From positions 62,001 to 126,000 of the forward strand of contig CAZBNB010000001.1 of NCBI GenBank assembly GCA_964493245.1: 64,000 nucleotides of DNA. Direction: 5' to 3'. A program made the translations under genes and the position numbers. Of the stretch, positions 36,017 through 44,634 are shown piece by piece (the stretch's first letter is position 1; every line of letters starts with the position of its first letter). The DNA comes from CAZBNB01 sp964493245. Its GTDB lineage: Bacteria; Pseudomonadota; Gammaproteobacteria; Legionellales; Legionellaceae. Below the pieces are notes generated by a model that worked only from the letters and a program-made list of their open reading frames with translations, searched no databases and had not been told where the DNA came from.

Positions 36017-38110
36017 CTAAGGAGTATATGTTGGAAAATGTCTTTTTTGATCTAATTCGATAGCATTGTTCTGACGATTTTTTAATCCAAAAAAACCAGG
36101 GACAACATGTTTCGTTTCGAAAGAATCCTCATTTACTTTATTTAACGAAGCTAAAATCCCTGCTGCGTAGTGTCTTGTGTCACTGTCTGGGCTGTAATTG
36201 GCTAAATCTCCGATTTTATAGAGCAACGACGTATCGGATAATAGATATCTAGCAAGCTTTGGGGAACAAGTCGTGAGTTTGAATAGAGCTGTGGTGACGG
36301 CTCGTACAAGCACAAGGTTTTCATTCTCGATGAGTGTTTTGATGGTGTAGTATGCATCGTACTTAATAAACGCAAGCACGTCCCCTTCGCTTTTTAAATA
36401 AATAAAAATCAAATCAAGTATACGTATTTGATTCTCTATTTGTTCATAATTAATCCAATAACCCAGGAATCGAAAAACGTACCTTGTTCTTGTTTGTATT
36501 GTTGGTATGTTTTGTTTCAATGCTTCTGTTAAATAACTGATGATATGCTCTTTTACAGCCAACTGTGGCATGCGGTTTAGATGTTTGAGCATTAAATAAA
36601 CGGTATGCTCATTTGAGCAAGTCGTTCGAAGATGATCTAAGTAAAAAAATTTGTGCATTGAATCAAATAAAAGACGCTGCTGATCTTCATCTGTTATATT
36701 GTGGTTATTTTGAACCCAAAAAGCCAATATCTTATGATATAGCTTATTTTGAGTACATAATTCGAGCGTTTCAGGATCCGTTTGTGCAATCCCGCCTAGA
36801 AAATTGATAATATTTATAAAATTTTTGTTATCACATTTTTTTAATTCAAGATACGATAGTAGAAATATAACGGTTCCTGATTCAAAGAAGATATTCGAAT
36901 CATTGTTGTAAACGTACATCGCAGAAATAATATCGACGAAAGTTGGTATTTCACTATTTCTTAAGTTATTACGACAAAACGCCAATAAAAAAAGAAAAGC
37001 ATCTTTTGCAATCATTTTAAAAGGTGTTTCTGTAAAAGTGAGCTCTTTCAATGTTGTTAAAAAAAGGTTTAGCAAGAACAATTGATTAGTTGCATTTGGA
37101 GAGTAATAAGCGTCAGGATGACCGATAGTCCAAATGAGTAACGAGGTATAAGACTCTTGTGGAAAGTAGCGCTTATTTTTTTCTCGTGACTGGATAACCA
37201 GACATAAAAGTACGTAATATCGTTGCGAGAAGGAGATATTTTCTTGAAGAAGCATGCACTCGAGATCACTAATGTCATTATTAGTAAAACAATCCGAAGA
37301 GCATAATACCAGTGCTTGCATGATCTGCTCATCAAATTCAGGACCCTCACTATTTAAGGTGTCAAAAAGCGCCCTGGCTACGTTGCGATCGTGAATATAA
37401 ATATTGTTTTCTGCAAAATAAGACTGAAATTTGACAAGTACGCGAATGGCGAACCTTTTTAATTCTCGATCGCCTAGGGGGGGAGTCGCGATAAATTCAT
37501 ATAATCTTCGAAATCCTCGATGATTTTCCTCACAGAATGGCGCAATAAAGTTCTGAATGTTAATCTGATTGTGTATATACAGTAGGGTATATTTGATTAT
37601 TTCTATATCATCTTTAAATAAAGCCCCAGCAATATCCTTAGATGTATTAATAGGAGGTAACTTTACTTTTCTACCGCCGGTTTTTAGAGATGAGGATGGG
37701 ACAAGGCTTGTTGGCATTTGCGAATTGTAACGCGCGCGCATTGCCTCTACTTCCTCAATTAAGTTTATGTCCTCGTTTTTCAACAAATCGCAATGTTGTT
37801 TTTCTCTATCCTTGATTAAATCATCAGAGATCAGATCAATAATTGCAATTTGAGACTTAAAATCAGGATTTGTTTTTAAACTAACGAACATATATTTAAA
37901 ATAATCGGCCTGCGTTGTGTCGGGGTTCTGTTGTTTTTTTTTTATATAATTTAGGTATTTTTGGGATAATAATCCTGGTCCAGTTGCTGGCGTATTATTT
38001 GGAGCATGGGCTGTTTCTTCTAATTGATTAAAGAGCTGCAAAATGTCAGAAATAGACAGCATTTTTTCTCTTTGATTAAAGAGTTGCAAAATGTCAGGAG
38101 TAGATAACAT
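36017..38110 (-). CDS. Large helical (ARM/HEAT-like) repeat protein, candidate effector
   Basis: The protein is 697 residues and the family is not recognised. The N-terminus carries a tandem 16-residue duplication (MLSTPDILQLFNQ, then MLSISDILQLFNQ) also visible in the DNA at 38040-38110. A disordered Pro/Ser-rich linker follows to about residue 155. The rest is almost all-helical with repeated 40-45-residue Leu/Ile-rich units resembling armadillo/HEAT repeats. The C-terminal units (YTIKTLIENENLVLVRAV and following, TRHYAAGILASLNKV) are the most armadillo-like. There is no signal peptide. Such eukaryote-like solenoids are typical of translocated effectors (inference). The start is ATG 38110 next to GAGAGGAA; the ATG of the second duplicate is possible. 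The gene is strikingly AT-rich beside rnc-lepA. Confidence 0.72.
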   Translation of the reverse strand: MLSTPDILQLFNQREKMLSISDILQLFNQLEETAHAPNNTPATGPGLLSQKYLNYIKKKQQNPDTTQADYFKYMFVSLKTNPDFKSQIAIIDLISDDLIKDREKQHCDLLKNEDINLIEEVEAMRARYNSQMPTSLVPSSSLKTGGRKVKLPPINTSKDIAGALFKDDIEIIKYTLLYIHNQINIQNFIAPFCEENHRGFRRLYEFIATPPLGDRELKRFAIRVLVKFQSYFAENNIYIHDRNVARALFDTLNSEGPEFDEQIMQALVLCSSDCFTNNDISDLECMLLQENISFSQRYYVLLCLVIQSREKNKRYFPQESYTSLLIWTIGHPDAYYSPNATNQLFLLNLFLTTLKELTFTETPFKMIAKDAFLFLLAFCRNNLRNSEIPTFVDIISAMYVYNNDSNIFFESGTVIFLLSYLELKKCDNKNFINIINFLGGIAQTDPETLELCTQNKLYHKILAFWVQNNHNITDEDQQRLLFDSMHKFFYLDHLRTTCSNEHTVYLMLKHLNRMPQLAVKEHIISYLTEALKQNIPTIQTRTRYVFRFLGYWINYEQIENQIRILDLIFIYLKSEGDVLAFIKYDAYYTIKTLIENENLVLVRAVTTALFKLTTCSPKLARYLLSDTSLLYKIGDLANYSPDSDTRHYAAGILASLNKVNEDSFETKHVVPGFFGLKNRQNNAIELDQKRHFPTYTP

Positions 38111-38258
38111 TTCCTCTCTCAAAATATATTTAAATTGAACTCATTTTACATTTTTTGAACAAAAAAGTCAATAGACTCTAATACTTTGATCCCCTTTCAG
38201 TACAAAAGGCTCCCCCAACTTAGAACCTGTTTCCAAATTTATTTTTCCATACCCTCTT

Positions 38259-38424
38259 TATACCTTGCACAACATGCGTTTTCGCTTTTGTAGCATCCCA
38301 TCTAAGGCTCATCTCGTGTCTTAAAAAAAGCTTACATATGAATAACGATGCGTGCATTTTTTAAGACACGAGCTGAACCATATCTGAGCGCTAAAAAACC
38401 GAAAACGCATATGCGCAAGGTATA
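38259..38424. mobile_element. Fold-back element A (MITE-like), full copy 1
   Basis: A 166-bp non-coding element. The terminal inverted repeats of about 35 bp begin TATACCTTGC and end GCAAGGTATA; both carry ATGCGTTTTCG or its complement. Inside, CTCGTGTCTTAAAAAA (38313-38328) pairs perfectly with TTTTTTAAGACACGAG (38357-38372). A second full copy lies at 50192-50356 and a deleted one at 42249-42320. It ends 1 nt before the stop codon of the small Cys-rich gene at 38426. Confidence 0.85.
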
Positions 38425-38425
38425 A

Positions 38426-38671
38426 TTATAAATCGAATGAACAATCTGGTTGACATGATATTACTGTACCATCGTACGCGTCGCATGTTACAGTGGGGCA
38501 GTCGCTTTTGAGTTTTGACTCCGCATCGTTTTTAACAGTGCTTTGAATATTCTCTTGAATAGTGCCTTGTTCATACGCTAGAGAGGTGATAGGTGCTAGG
38601 ATTATGCCAATCATGAACAAAGTACTAAAAATACAAGGTAGCAGTGTTGGAGGGTTTAGAGTCGTTTTCAT
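38426..38671 (-). CDS. Small secreted Cys-containing protein
   Basis: The protein is 81 residues with an N-terminal signal peptide (about 1-32, hydrophobic core PCIFSTLFMIGIILAP, cut near SLA-YEQ). The mature part is about 49 residues, acidic and Thr/Ser-rich, with four Cys in the last 25 residues (DCPTVTCDAYDGTVISCQPDC), which could form two disulfides. The ribosome-binding site AAGGAA is clear. Function is unknown. Fold-back element A abuts its 3' end. Confidence 0.65.
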   Translation of the reverse strand: MKTTLNPPTLLPCIFSTLFMIGIILAPITSLAYEQGTIQENIQSTVKNDAESKLKSDCPTVTCDAYDGTVISCQPDCSFDL

Positions 38672-38898
38672 GATTAGTTTCCTTAAGTCGGTTCACGGAC
38701 TGAGCGGCCGGCGTTGCCTTTCACGGATGTTCTCTCATTATCCATCTATACATGTACTCATATTGTCTCACATGCGCTAAGATCTGGGTTCTTGTCATAT
38801 AGTCTCGACTTTGGCCATTTTTCATAAACTTTTAATTACGTTATAAACGCTATGTTTGATTTAAAATAATATCACTATTAAAATGTAGTCTGTTTTTT

Positions 38899-38931
38899 AG
38901 GGGCTGTCAAAAACGTCTCTTCACAGACCCT
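38899..38931. repeat. Inverted repeat at the rnc stop codon
   Basis: AGGGGCTGT and ACAGACCCT form a 9-bp stem with one mismatch, just at the rnc stop and preceded by TTTTTT on the plus strand. The T-run is on the wrong side for rnc, so it is not a terminator for that gene. It may be a relic end of an insertion element. Confidence 0.35.
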
Positions 38932-39604
38932 AGCGTTTGATTTGCTCTAACAGTGTTTTTGCAGCTATTTGTTCGGCTTTGCGCCGTGTTTCGGCTTCAC
39001 CGTACGCGACTAAGTCTAGATCGGAAATCGTACACGTAATGTAAAAAATTTGATCATGTTCTTTGCCAATGACTTTAGATAGGTGATATTCTGGCAGTGA
39101 TTTTTTTAAGCTTTGTAAATGCTCTTGTAATGCGGTTTTTGCATCTTTGGTGTTTTCGTGGAGTAAATTGTCATTCAGTCTGGAATCAAATAACATCAAA
39201 ATAACTTGTTCGCATGTTATAAAATCAGCATCTAAGAAGATAGCAGCAATGATAGCTTCCAGTGCGTCAGCCAGTGTCGATGCGCGGCGAAAGCCACCAC
39301 TTTTTAATTCCCCTTGCCCTAAAATAAGTGCATCGCCTAAGTCTAGTTCTTGAGCGATGTCGGCCAGTGTCTCACCTTTTACTAATTGCGCACGCAACCG
39401 GCTTAACTCTCCCTCGCTGCGTTTAGGAAATTTTTCAAACAATGCTTTTGCAATTACCATGTTGACAATCGAATCACCCAAAAACTCCAAGCGCTCGTTA
39501 TTAGCACTGCCCATGCTGCGGTGTGTGAGTGCTTGTTTGATGTAATGTTGTTTTTGAAATTGATAATTCAATCGGCGACATAAGCGCGTGATCGCATTTG
39601 TCAT
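38930..39604 (-). CDS. rnc: Ribonuclease III
   Basis: Cuts double-stranded RNA in rRNA processing and sRNA regulation. The protein is 224 residues: signature ERLEFLGDSIVNMVIAKALF (residues 38-57), second acidic cluster in LADALEAIIAAIFLD, and a C-terminal dsRNA-binding domain (DAKTALQEHLQSLKK to RKAEQIAAKTLLEQI). It starts 1 nt after the lepB stop in the operon lepA-lepB-rnc; era, which often follows, is absent. Confidence 0.97.
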   Translation of the reverse strand: MTNAITRLCRRLNYQFQKQHYIKQALTHRSMGSANNERLEFLGDSIVNMVIAKALFEKFPKRSEGELSRLRAQLVKGETLADIAQELDLGDALILGQGELKSGGFRRASTLADALEAIIAAIFLDADFITCEQVILMLFDSRLNDNLLHENTKDAKTALQEHLQSLKKSLPEYHLSKVIGKEHDQIFYITCTISDLDLVAYGEAETRRKAEQIAAKTLLEQIKR

Positions 39605-39605
39605 A

Positions 39606-40364
39606 TTAATACACCAGTTTTCCTAATCTGTCCCAACGAATTCGATAGGTTTTGCCATCCCAACTCATCCATATCACCAGCGCCTTACCACGGATGTATT
39701 CATCCCCAACAAACCCCCAATAGCGGCTGTCAGCACTGTCATCACGGTTATCACCCATCACAAAATAGCTGTTTGCTGGTACGATGATTTCAAAATCATT
39801 AGCCGGGATGTCTGCTCGGCGATAAATAGCATGCTCAACACCAGCGAGATTTTCTTGATACTGAGCAACTGGATTACCAGAGCTTTCATCGGTTGTGTAT
39901 TGTGTAAAGGTTTGTTTGGCTTCTTTGCCATTGATGAACAATACTTTGTGACGATAGGCAACCGTATCTCCGGGGACACCAATCACGCGCTTAATATAAT
40001 CGTAAGAGGGGTTAGGTGGCCAACGAAAAACAATAATGTCGCCGCGTTTAGGCTCTTTAATAGACAAGATTTTCTTTTCCCAAACCGGTAGCCGAATACC
40101 ATAAATGAATTTATTAACGGCTAGAAAGTCACCGACTTGTAGCGTGGGTTCTAAGGAGCCTGATGGAATACGAAAAGGTTCGATTAAAAATGATCGTAAT
40201 AGCAACACAATGAAAAAAATGGGAAAAAACGATCTTGAATATTCAATCAAACGATTGGGTTTTTGTTGAGGGCGGCGTTTTTTTGCCCAAAATAAAATAT
40301 CTAATAAAGCAATGCATCCGCTGATAACCGATAATCCCAATAACCATGCTGCAAAATTCATCAT
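39606..40364 (-). CDS. lepB: Signal peptidase I
   Basis: Removes signal peptides at the outer face of the inner membrane. The protein is 252 residues with two N-terminal membrane segments (about 1-25 and 45-65). Catalytic Ser lies in FRIPSGSLEPTLQVGD, Lys in DYIKRVIGVPGDTV, and box E is GDNRDDSADSRYWGFV. The lepA gene ends 7 nt upstream; rnc starts 1 nt downstream. Confidence 0.97.
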   Translation of the reverse strand: MMNFAAWLLGLSVISGCIALLDILFWAKKRRPQQKPNRLIEYSRSFFPIFFIVLLLRSFLIEPFRIPSGSLEPTLQVGDFLAVNKFIYGIRLPVWEKKILSIKEPKRGDIIVFRWPPNPSYDYIKRVIGVPGDTVAYRHKVLFINGKEAKQTFTQYTTDESSGNPVAQYQENLAGVEHAIYRRADIPANDFEIIVPANSYFVMGDNRDDSADSRYWGFVGDEYIRGKALVIWMSWDGKTYRIRWDRLGKLVY

Positions 40365-40371
40365 ATCATCC

Positions 40372-42183
40372 TTATTTCTTTTTATCCGCTTGAAATACAG
40401 CCATAAAAGCTTCTTGCGGGATTTCTACATGGCCGATTTGTTTCATGCGCTTTTTACCGGCTTTTTGTTTTTCCAGTAGTTTACGTTTACGAGAAACGTC
40501 ACCACCATAGCATTTTGCAATGACATTTTTTCGCAATGCTTTAACCGTTTGCCTGGCAATAATGTGCGCGCCAATAGCTGCTTGAATCGCGACATCAAAC
40601 ATTTGTCTTGGAATCAACTCTTGCATTTTTTCTGTTAAGGCGCGACCACGACTTTGTACACTGCTGCGGTGTACAATTAATGCCAATGCGTCTACTTTAT
40701 CACCGTTAATTAAAATATCCATTTTAACCAAATCAGCTTCATCAAAACGCAAGAAATTATAATCCAATGACGCATAGCCTCGACTAACTGATTTCAGTCT
40801 ATCAAAAAAGTTGGCAACAACCTCACTCATAGGAAGATCATAAGTTAAAGAAACTTGTCGACCACTGTAAGTCATATTCACTTGAACGCCACGACGCTCA
40901 ACACATAACGTGATAATAGCGCCTAAATAATCTTGTGGAACGAGAATATTGGCACGTACAATCGGTTCATACATGGTTTTTATATATTGTGTCGCGGGTA
41001 AACGTGATGGATTATCAATCAGAATCGTTTCATCTTTGGTGGTGATAATTTGATAAATAACGGTTGGCGCGGTGGAAATTAATTCTAAATTGTATTCACG
41101 TTCTAAACGCTCTTGCACAATTTCCATGTGCAACATTCCCAAAAAGCCACAACGAAAACCAAAGCCCAATGCTTCTGATGACTCTGGTTCATAAAATAAA
41201 GAGGCATCATTTAAGCTGAGCTTGGCCAAGGCTTCACGAAAAGCTTCAAAGTCGTCTGAACTAATTGGAAAAAGGCCCGCATACACTTGCGGTTTCACAC
41301 GTTGAAAACCGGGCAACGGGTGATCCGCTTGGTTTTTTTCTAATGTCAGCGTATCACCAACCGGTGCGCCTTGAATTTCTTTAATACCTGCCACCACATA
41401 ACCCACCTCACCTGCATGTAATGCATTTTGTGGTGTGCGTTTGGGGGTGAAGATACCCACTTGATCGACCTCATAACTACGCCCTGTTGACATCACGCGC
41501 ATTTTATCGCCGCGCTTCAAAGCACCGTTGACGATACGCACCAGCGATACAACACCCAGATAGCTATCAAACCACGAATCAATGATTAAGGCTTGTAATG
41601 GCGCCTCTTTGTCGCCCACGGGAGGCTTAATATTGTGAACCAAGGCTTCTAAAACATCCTCTACACCCAAACCACTTTTTGCACTGGCGCGAATAGCATG
41701 GTGTGCATCTAAACCAATAATGTCTTCTATTTCGGCGATCACGCGATCGGGTTCGGCTTGTGGTAAATCAATTTTATTTAATACCGGCAATACATCGAGT
41801 GATTGATCAATGGCAGTGTAGCAAACCGCAACTGTTTGTGCTTCAACGCCTTGTGCGGCATCGACAACCAAGATAGCACCTTCACAAGCAGCCAATGAAC
41901 GAGACACCTCATAACTAAAATCCACATGCCCTGGTGTATCAATGAAATTTAATAAATAGGTTTTGCCATCACGTGCTTTGTAATGAAGTGAAACGCTTTG
42001 TGCTTTAATGGTGATACCACGCTCACGCTCAATATCCATAGAATCAAGCACTTGCGCTTCCATTTCGCGATCAGATAAACCGCCGCAATACTGAATAAAA
42101 CGATCAGCCAAAGTTGATTTGCCATGATCAATGTGTGCAATAATAGAAAAATTACGAATTAACGATAAATCACTCAATGTCAA
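40372..42183 (-). CDS. lepA: Elongation factor 4 (back-translocase LepA)
   Basis: Ribosome-bound GTPase. The protein is 603 residues, the usual length: G1 AHIDHGKSTLADRF, G3 DTPGHVDFSYEV, G4 NKIDLPQA; domains II and III follow. The C-terminal LepA-specific domain has the basic KCYGGDVSRKRKLLEKQKAGKKRM segment split across residues 560-583. First in the lepA-lepB-rnc operon. Confidence 0.98.
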   Translation of the reverse strand: MTLSDLSLIRNFSIIAHIDHGKSTLADRFIQYCGGLSDREMEAQVLDSMDIERERGITIKAQSVSLHYKARDGKTYLLNFIDTPGHVDFSYEVSRSLAACEGAILVVDAAQGVEAQTVAVCYTAIDQSLDVLPVLNKIDLPQAEPDRVIAEIEDIIGLDAHHAIRASAKSGLGVEDVLEALVHNIKPPVGDKEAPLQALIIDSWFDSYLGVVSLVRIVNGALKRGDKMRVMSTGRSYEVDQVGIFTPKRTPQNALHAGEVGYVVAGIKEIQGAPVGDTLTLEKNQADHPLPGFQRVKPQVYAGLFPISSDDFEAFREALAKLSLNDASLFYEPESSEALGFGFRCGFLGMLHMEIVQERLEREYNLELISTAPTVIYQIITTKDETILIDNPSRLPATQYIKTMYEPIVRANILVPQDYLGAIITLCVERRGVQVNMTYSGRQVSLTYDLPMSEVVANFFDRLKSVSRGYASLDYNFLRFDEADLVKMDILINGDKVDALALIVHRSSVQSRGRALTEKMQELIPRQMFDVAIQAAIGAHIIARQTVKALRKNVIAKCYGGDVSRKRKLLEKQKAGKKRMKQIGHVEIPQEAFMAVFQADKKK

Positions 42184-42248
42184 AGCCTATAAAAGTAAAT
42201 TGCGCTATTCTAGCTTAATTTTTGTGTGATGAGAATGATTCGGGCATA

Positions 42249-42320
42249 TATACCTTGCGCACATGCGTTTTCGGTTTTGTAGCATCCCATCTACGGCTCA
42301 TCTCCTGTGCGCAAGGAATA
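42249..42320. mobile_element. Fold-back element A, internally deleted copy 2
   Basis: 72 bp. It keeps the left terminal repeat plus the adjacent block TTTTGTAGCATCCCATCT(A), then jumps straight to a GTGCGCAAGG right end. The inner hairpin seen in the two full copies is gone. Its right part is also the 3' end of the MHS transporter gene, including that gene's stop codon. Confidence 0.8.
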
Positions 42321-43547
42321 AACCCCCACAAAACCCAATAAGCACCAGAGTATCATATAATAGCTAGGCGCAAAGATGATATGCAGATTTGAAACCAATA
42401 TAGATAACAACATAGGCGTTGTACCCGCGAAGAGTGCGGCTCCAATGTTGACGCTTAAAGCAGAGCCTCGGAAACGAAAGCGTGTTGGAAAAGCATCCAT
42501 AATCAATACGGATGACGGTGCAGCCATACCTGAAGCGATGATTCCTAACAAGCATAACACACAGAGATTGATCCAAAAATGATGTAACTGGAAGCTTAAA
42601 AATCCCAAATACATTGCAATGCTGAATATGACCAAAGTAACACAATACGTGCGTTTGTGGCCAAAGACATCCGATAACCAACCTACGGCGGGTAAGGTGA
42701 TGGTTTGTGTGATTAACCCCAGGGTATTGATCAACATGGCTTGATGGTAACTCATGCCACCATATTGCGTCAGATAGCTGATTAAAAAAACGAATAAAAG
42801 ATAATAATTGATTAAAACGGGGGCGACTAACAAAATAGAAAAACATATGTTTTTCGGGAAGCGCTTGAATAATTCTTCTAAGCGTATTTTTTGTGGCGAG
42901 GTTTTTTTCTGACTATGAAGAAACTCTGGTGTTTCTGGCATCCAACGTGTGCGATTAAATATCATGATAAACGTAAAAATACTGGTTAAAAAAGGAAGGC
43001 GCCATTGCCAAAAATGAGACACATGGGGCTGTATATAATGGGGGTACACATAACCAACAAGGGAGGCGAGTAGAAAGCCTAAATTAGAGAATACCAAGGT
43101 ATAACTCAATGTCATGGATTTCCTTTTATCATTGGGTTTTATAAATTCAACCAAATAGGTCACGCTCCCCATAAACTGGCCACCAACGGAGAGGCCTTGG
43201 CAGAGGCGTGCAATGATTAATAGGGCAGGTGCCCACCAGCCAATTTGATCAAATGTGGGTAGAAAACCAATTGAAAAAGTAGATAAAAACATCACGGGTA
43301 AAATGATTTTCATCGCGTACTGACGACCATACAGATCGCCAATATGCCCAAATAGCAAAGCCCCTAAAGGCCTAGATAAAAATCCAACAGCAAAAACAGC
43401 AAAGCTCGCGAGTAAAGATTCAGCCGCTAAATTAGGGAAAAAAACTTGGCCGATAACATTGGCAAAATAACCATAAAGACCGTAGTCATACCATTCTAAA
43501 AGGTTGCCTAAAGCCGCTGAAATGTGGTGTTTAGAAAAGCGTTTCAT
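42291..43547 (-). CDS. MHS/ProP-type major facilitator transporter
   Basis: The protein is 418 residues with twelve predicted membrane segments. Metabolite:H+ symporter features: SAALGNLLEWYDYGLYGYFA in TM1, SRPLGALLFGHIGDLYGRQ between TM2 and TM3, and ARLCQGLSVGGQ in TM4. The substrate could be an osmolyte, alpha-ketoglutarate or another organic acid; undecided. I chose the ATG at 43547 (MKRFSKHHISA); ATGs at 43568 and 43607 are in frame, and the last would overlap the divergent mltB leader. The last eight or so codons and the stop fall within fold-back element A, so the native C-terminus has been replaced. Confidence 0.87.
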   Translation of the reverse strand: MKRFSKHHISAALGNLLEWYDYGLYGYFANVIGQVFFPNLAAESLLASFAVFAVGFLSRPLGALLFGHIGDLYGRQYAMKIILPVMFLSTFSIGFLPTFDQIGWWAPALLIIARLCQGLSVGGQFMGSVTYLVEFIKPNDKRKSMTLSYTLVFSNLGFLLASLVGYVYPHYIQPHVSHFWQWRLPFLTSIFTFIMIFNRTRWMPETPEFLHSQKKTSPQKIRLEELFKRFPKNICFSILLVAPVLINYYLLFVFLISYLTQYGGMSYHQAMLINTLGLITQTITLPAVGWLSDVFGHKRTYCVTLVIFSIAMYLGFLSFQLHHFWINLCVLCLLGIIASGMAAPSSVLIMDAFPTRFRFRGSALSVNIGAALFAGTTPMLLSILVSNLHIIFAPSYYMILWCLLGFVGVYSLRTGDEP

Positions 43548-43629
43548 CTGATCAGAATAGCAATTCATTCTAGATAAAATCAATGAAAATATGGTATAAA
43601 TAGGCATGGTGAATAAAAGAGGCTTTTAT

Positions 43630-44631
43630 ATGCGTCCTTGGATGAAATGGGGCATATTGGCATGCGCTTTGCTAGGAAGTGTCGTCGCACATGCTGATAG
43701 CGCAATGCTGAAACAAGCGAATGTGAAACAATTTATACGTAATATGGTCAAGCATGACCACTTTGATAGACGGCAATTAACATCGATTCTGGCGGAAGCC
43801 AAATTTCAGCCACAGATTATTGAATCGATGGAAAAACCGTTTGAGAAGAAAAACTGGGATGTGTATAAAGCGTTATTTTTAACTGACCAACGTGTTCGTG
43901 AGGGTGTTGATTTTTGGCGTGCTAATCAACGTACATTATCTCATGTTGAGCGTGAGTACGGCGTGCCTGCTGATTTGATTGTGGCCATTATCGGTGTGGA
44001 AACGTTATATGGTAAACATCAGGGTAATTATCGGGTGTTGGATGCTTTAAGCACATTGGCATTTCACTATCCTAAGCGGTCGGAATATTTTACCAAAGAG
44101 TTGCGTGAATATTTATTGCTTTGTCGTGAACAGCATGTGTCTGCTACGCGTTTTACCGGCTCTTATGCGGGTGCAATTGGTAAGCCACAATTTATGCCTA
44201 GCAGTTATCGTTTTTATGCAATTGACTTTAAAAAGAAGGGTAAAGCTGACTTAGTTGCAGAAGACAATGACGTGATTAGTAGCGTGGCTAATTATTTTGC
44301 AAAACATGGCTGGCGTGATAATGCGAAGGTTGCTGAGCCTGCACGTTTGAGTGCAAATGCAACCAAACAATTGATTCTGAACAGCAAGACACCGAATTAT
44401 GCTTTTGTCAATTTGTTAGCCTTAGGTGTTAAGCCAGAAATCAGTGCCATGCAGCATCCTAAAGAAGCGGGTGTGATTGAGTTGATAACCGATGCAGGTC
44501 CTGAGTATTGGCTTGCTTACCCTAATTTTTATGTGATTACCAAGTACAATAGCAGTCCGCAATACGCTTTAGTGGTCTATCTGTTGGCACAGGAGTTACG
44601 CCAACAACGTTTGCAAACACAACGAGGATAG
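43630..44631 (+). CDS. mltB: Lytic murein transglycosylase B
   Basis: Cleaves the MurNAc-GlcNAc bond in peptidoglycan with formation of 1,6-anhydro ends. The protein is 333 residues. Signal peptide MRPWMKWGILACALLGSVVAHA; no convincing lipobox, so probably soluble periplasmic rather than a lipoprotein. Catalytic Glu is in AIIGVETLYGKHQGNYRV; TGSYAGAIGKPQFMPSSYRFYA is the family signature. The ATG at 43630 has AGAGG upstream. gspL starts 3 nt after the stop. Confidence 0.93.
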   Translation: MRPWMKWGILACALLGSVVAHADSAMLKQANVKQFIRNMVKHDHFDRRQLTSILAEAKFQPQIIESMEKPFEKKNWDVYKALFLTDQRVREGVDFWRANQRTLSHVEREYGVPADLIVAIIGVETLYGKHQGNYRVLDALSTLAFHYPKRSEYFTKELREYLLLCREQHVSATRFTGSYAGAIGKPQFMPSSYRFYAIDFKKKGKADLVAEDNDVISSVANYFAKHGWRDNAKVAEPARLSANATKQLILNSKTPNYAFVNLLALGVKPEISAMQHPKEAGVIELITDAGPEYWLAYPNFYVITKYNSSPQYALVVYLLAQELRQQRLQTQRG

Positions 44632-44634
44632 CGT

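Noticed and set aside
42364..42846. 160-codon minus-strand open frame
   Set aside because: Out-of-frame shadow of the MHS transporter gene, whose membrane segments are clear in the other frame.
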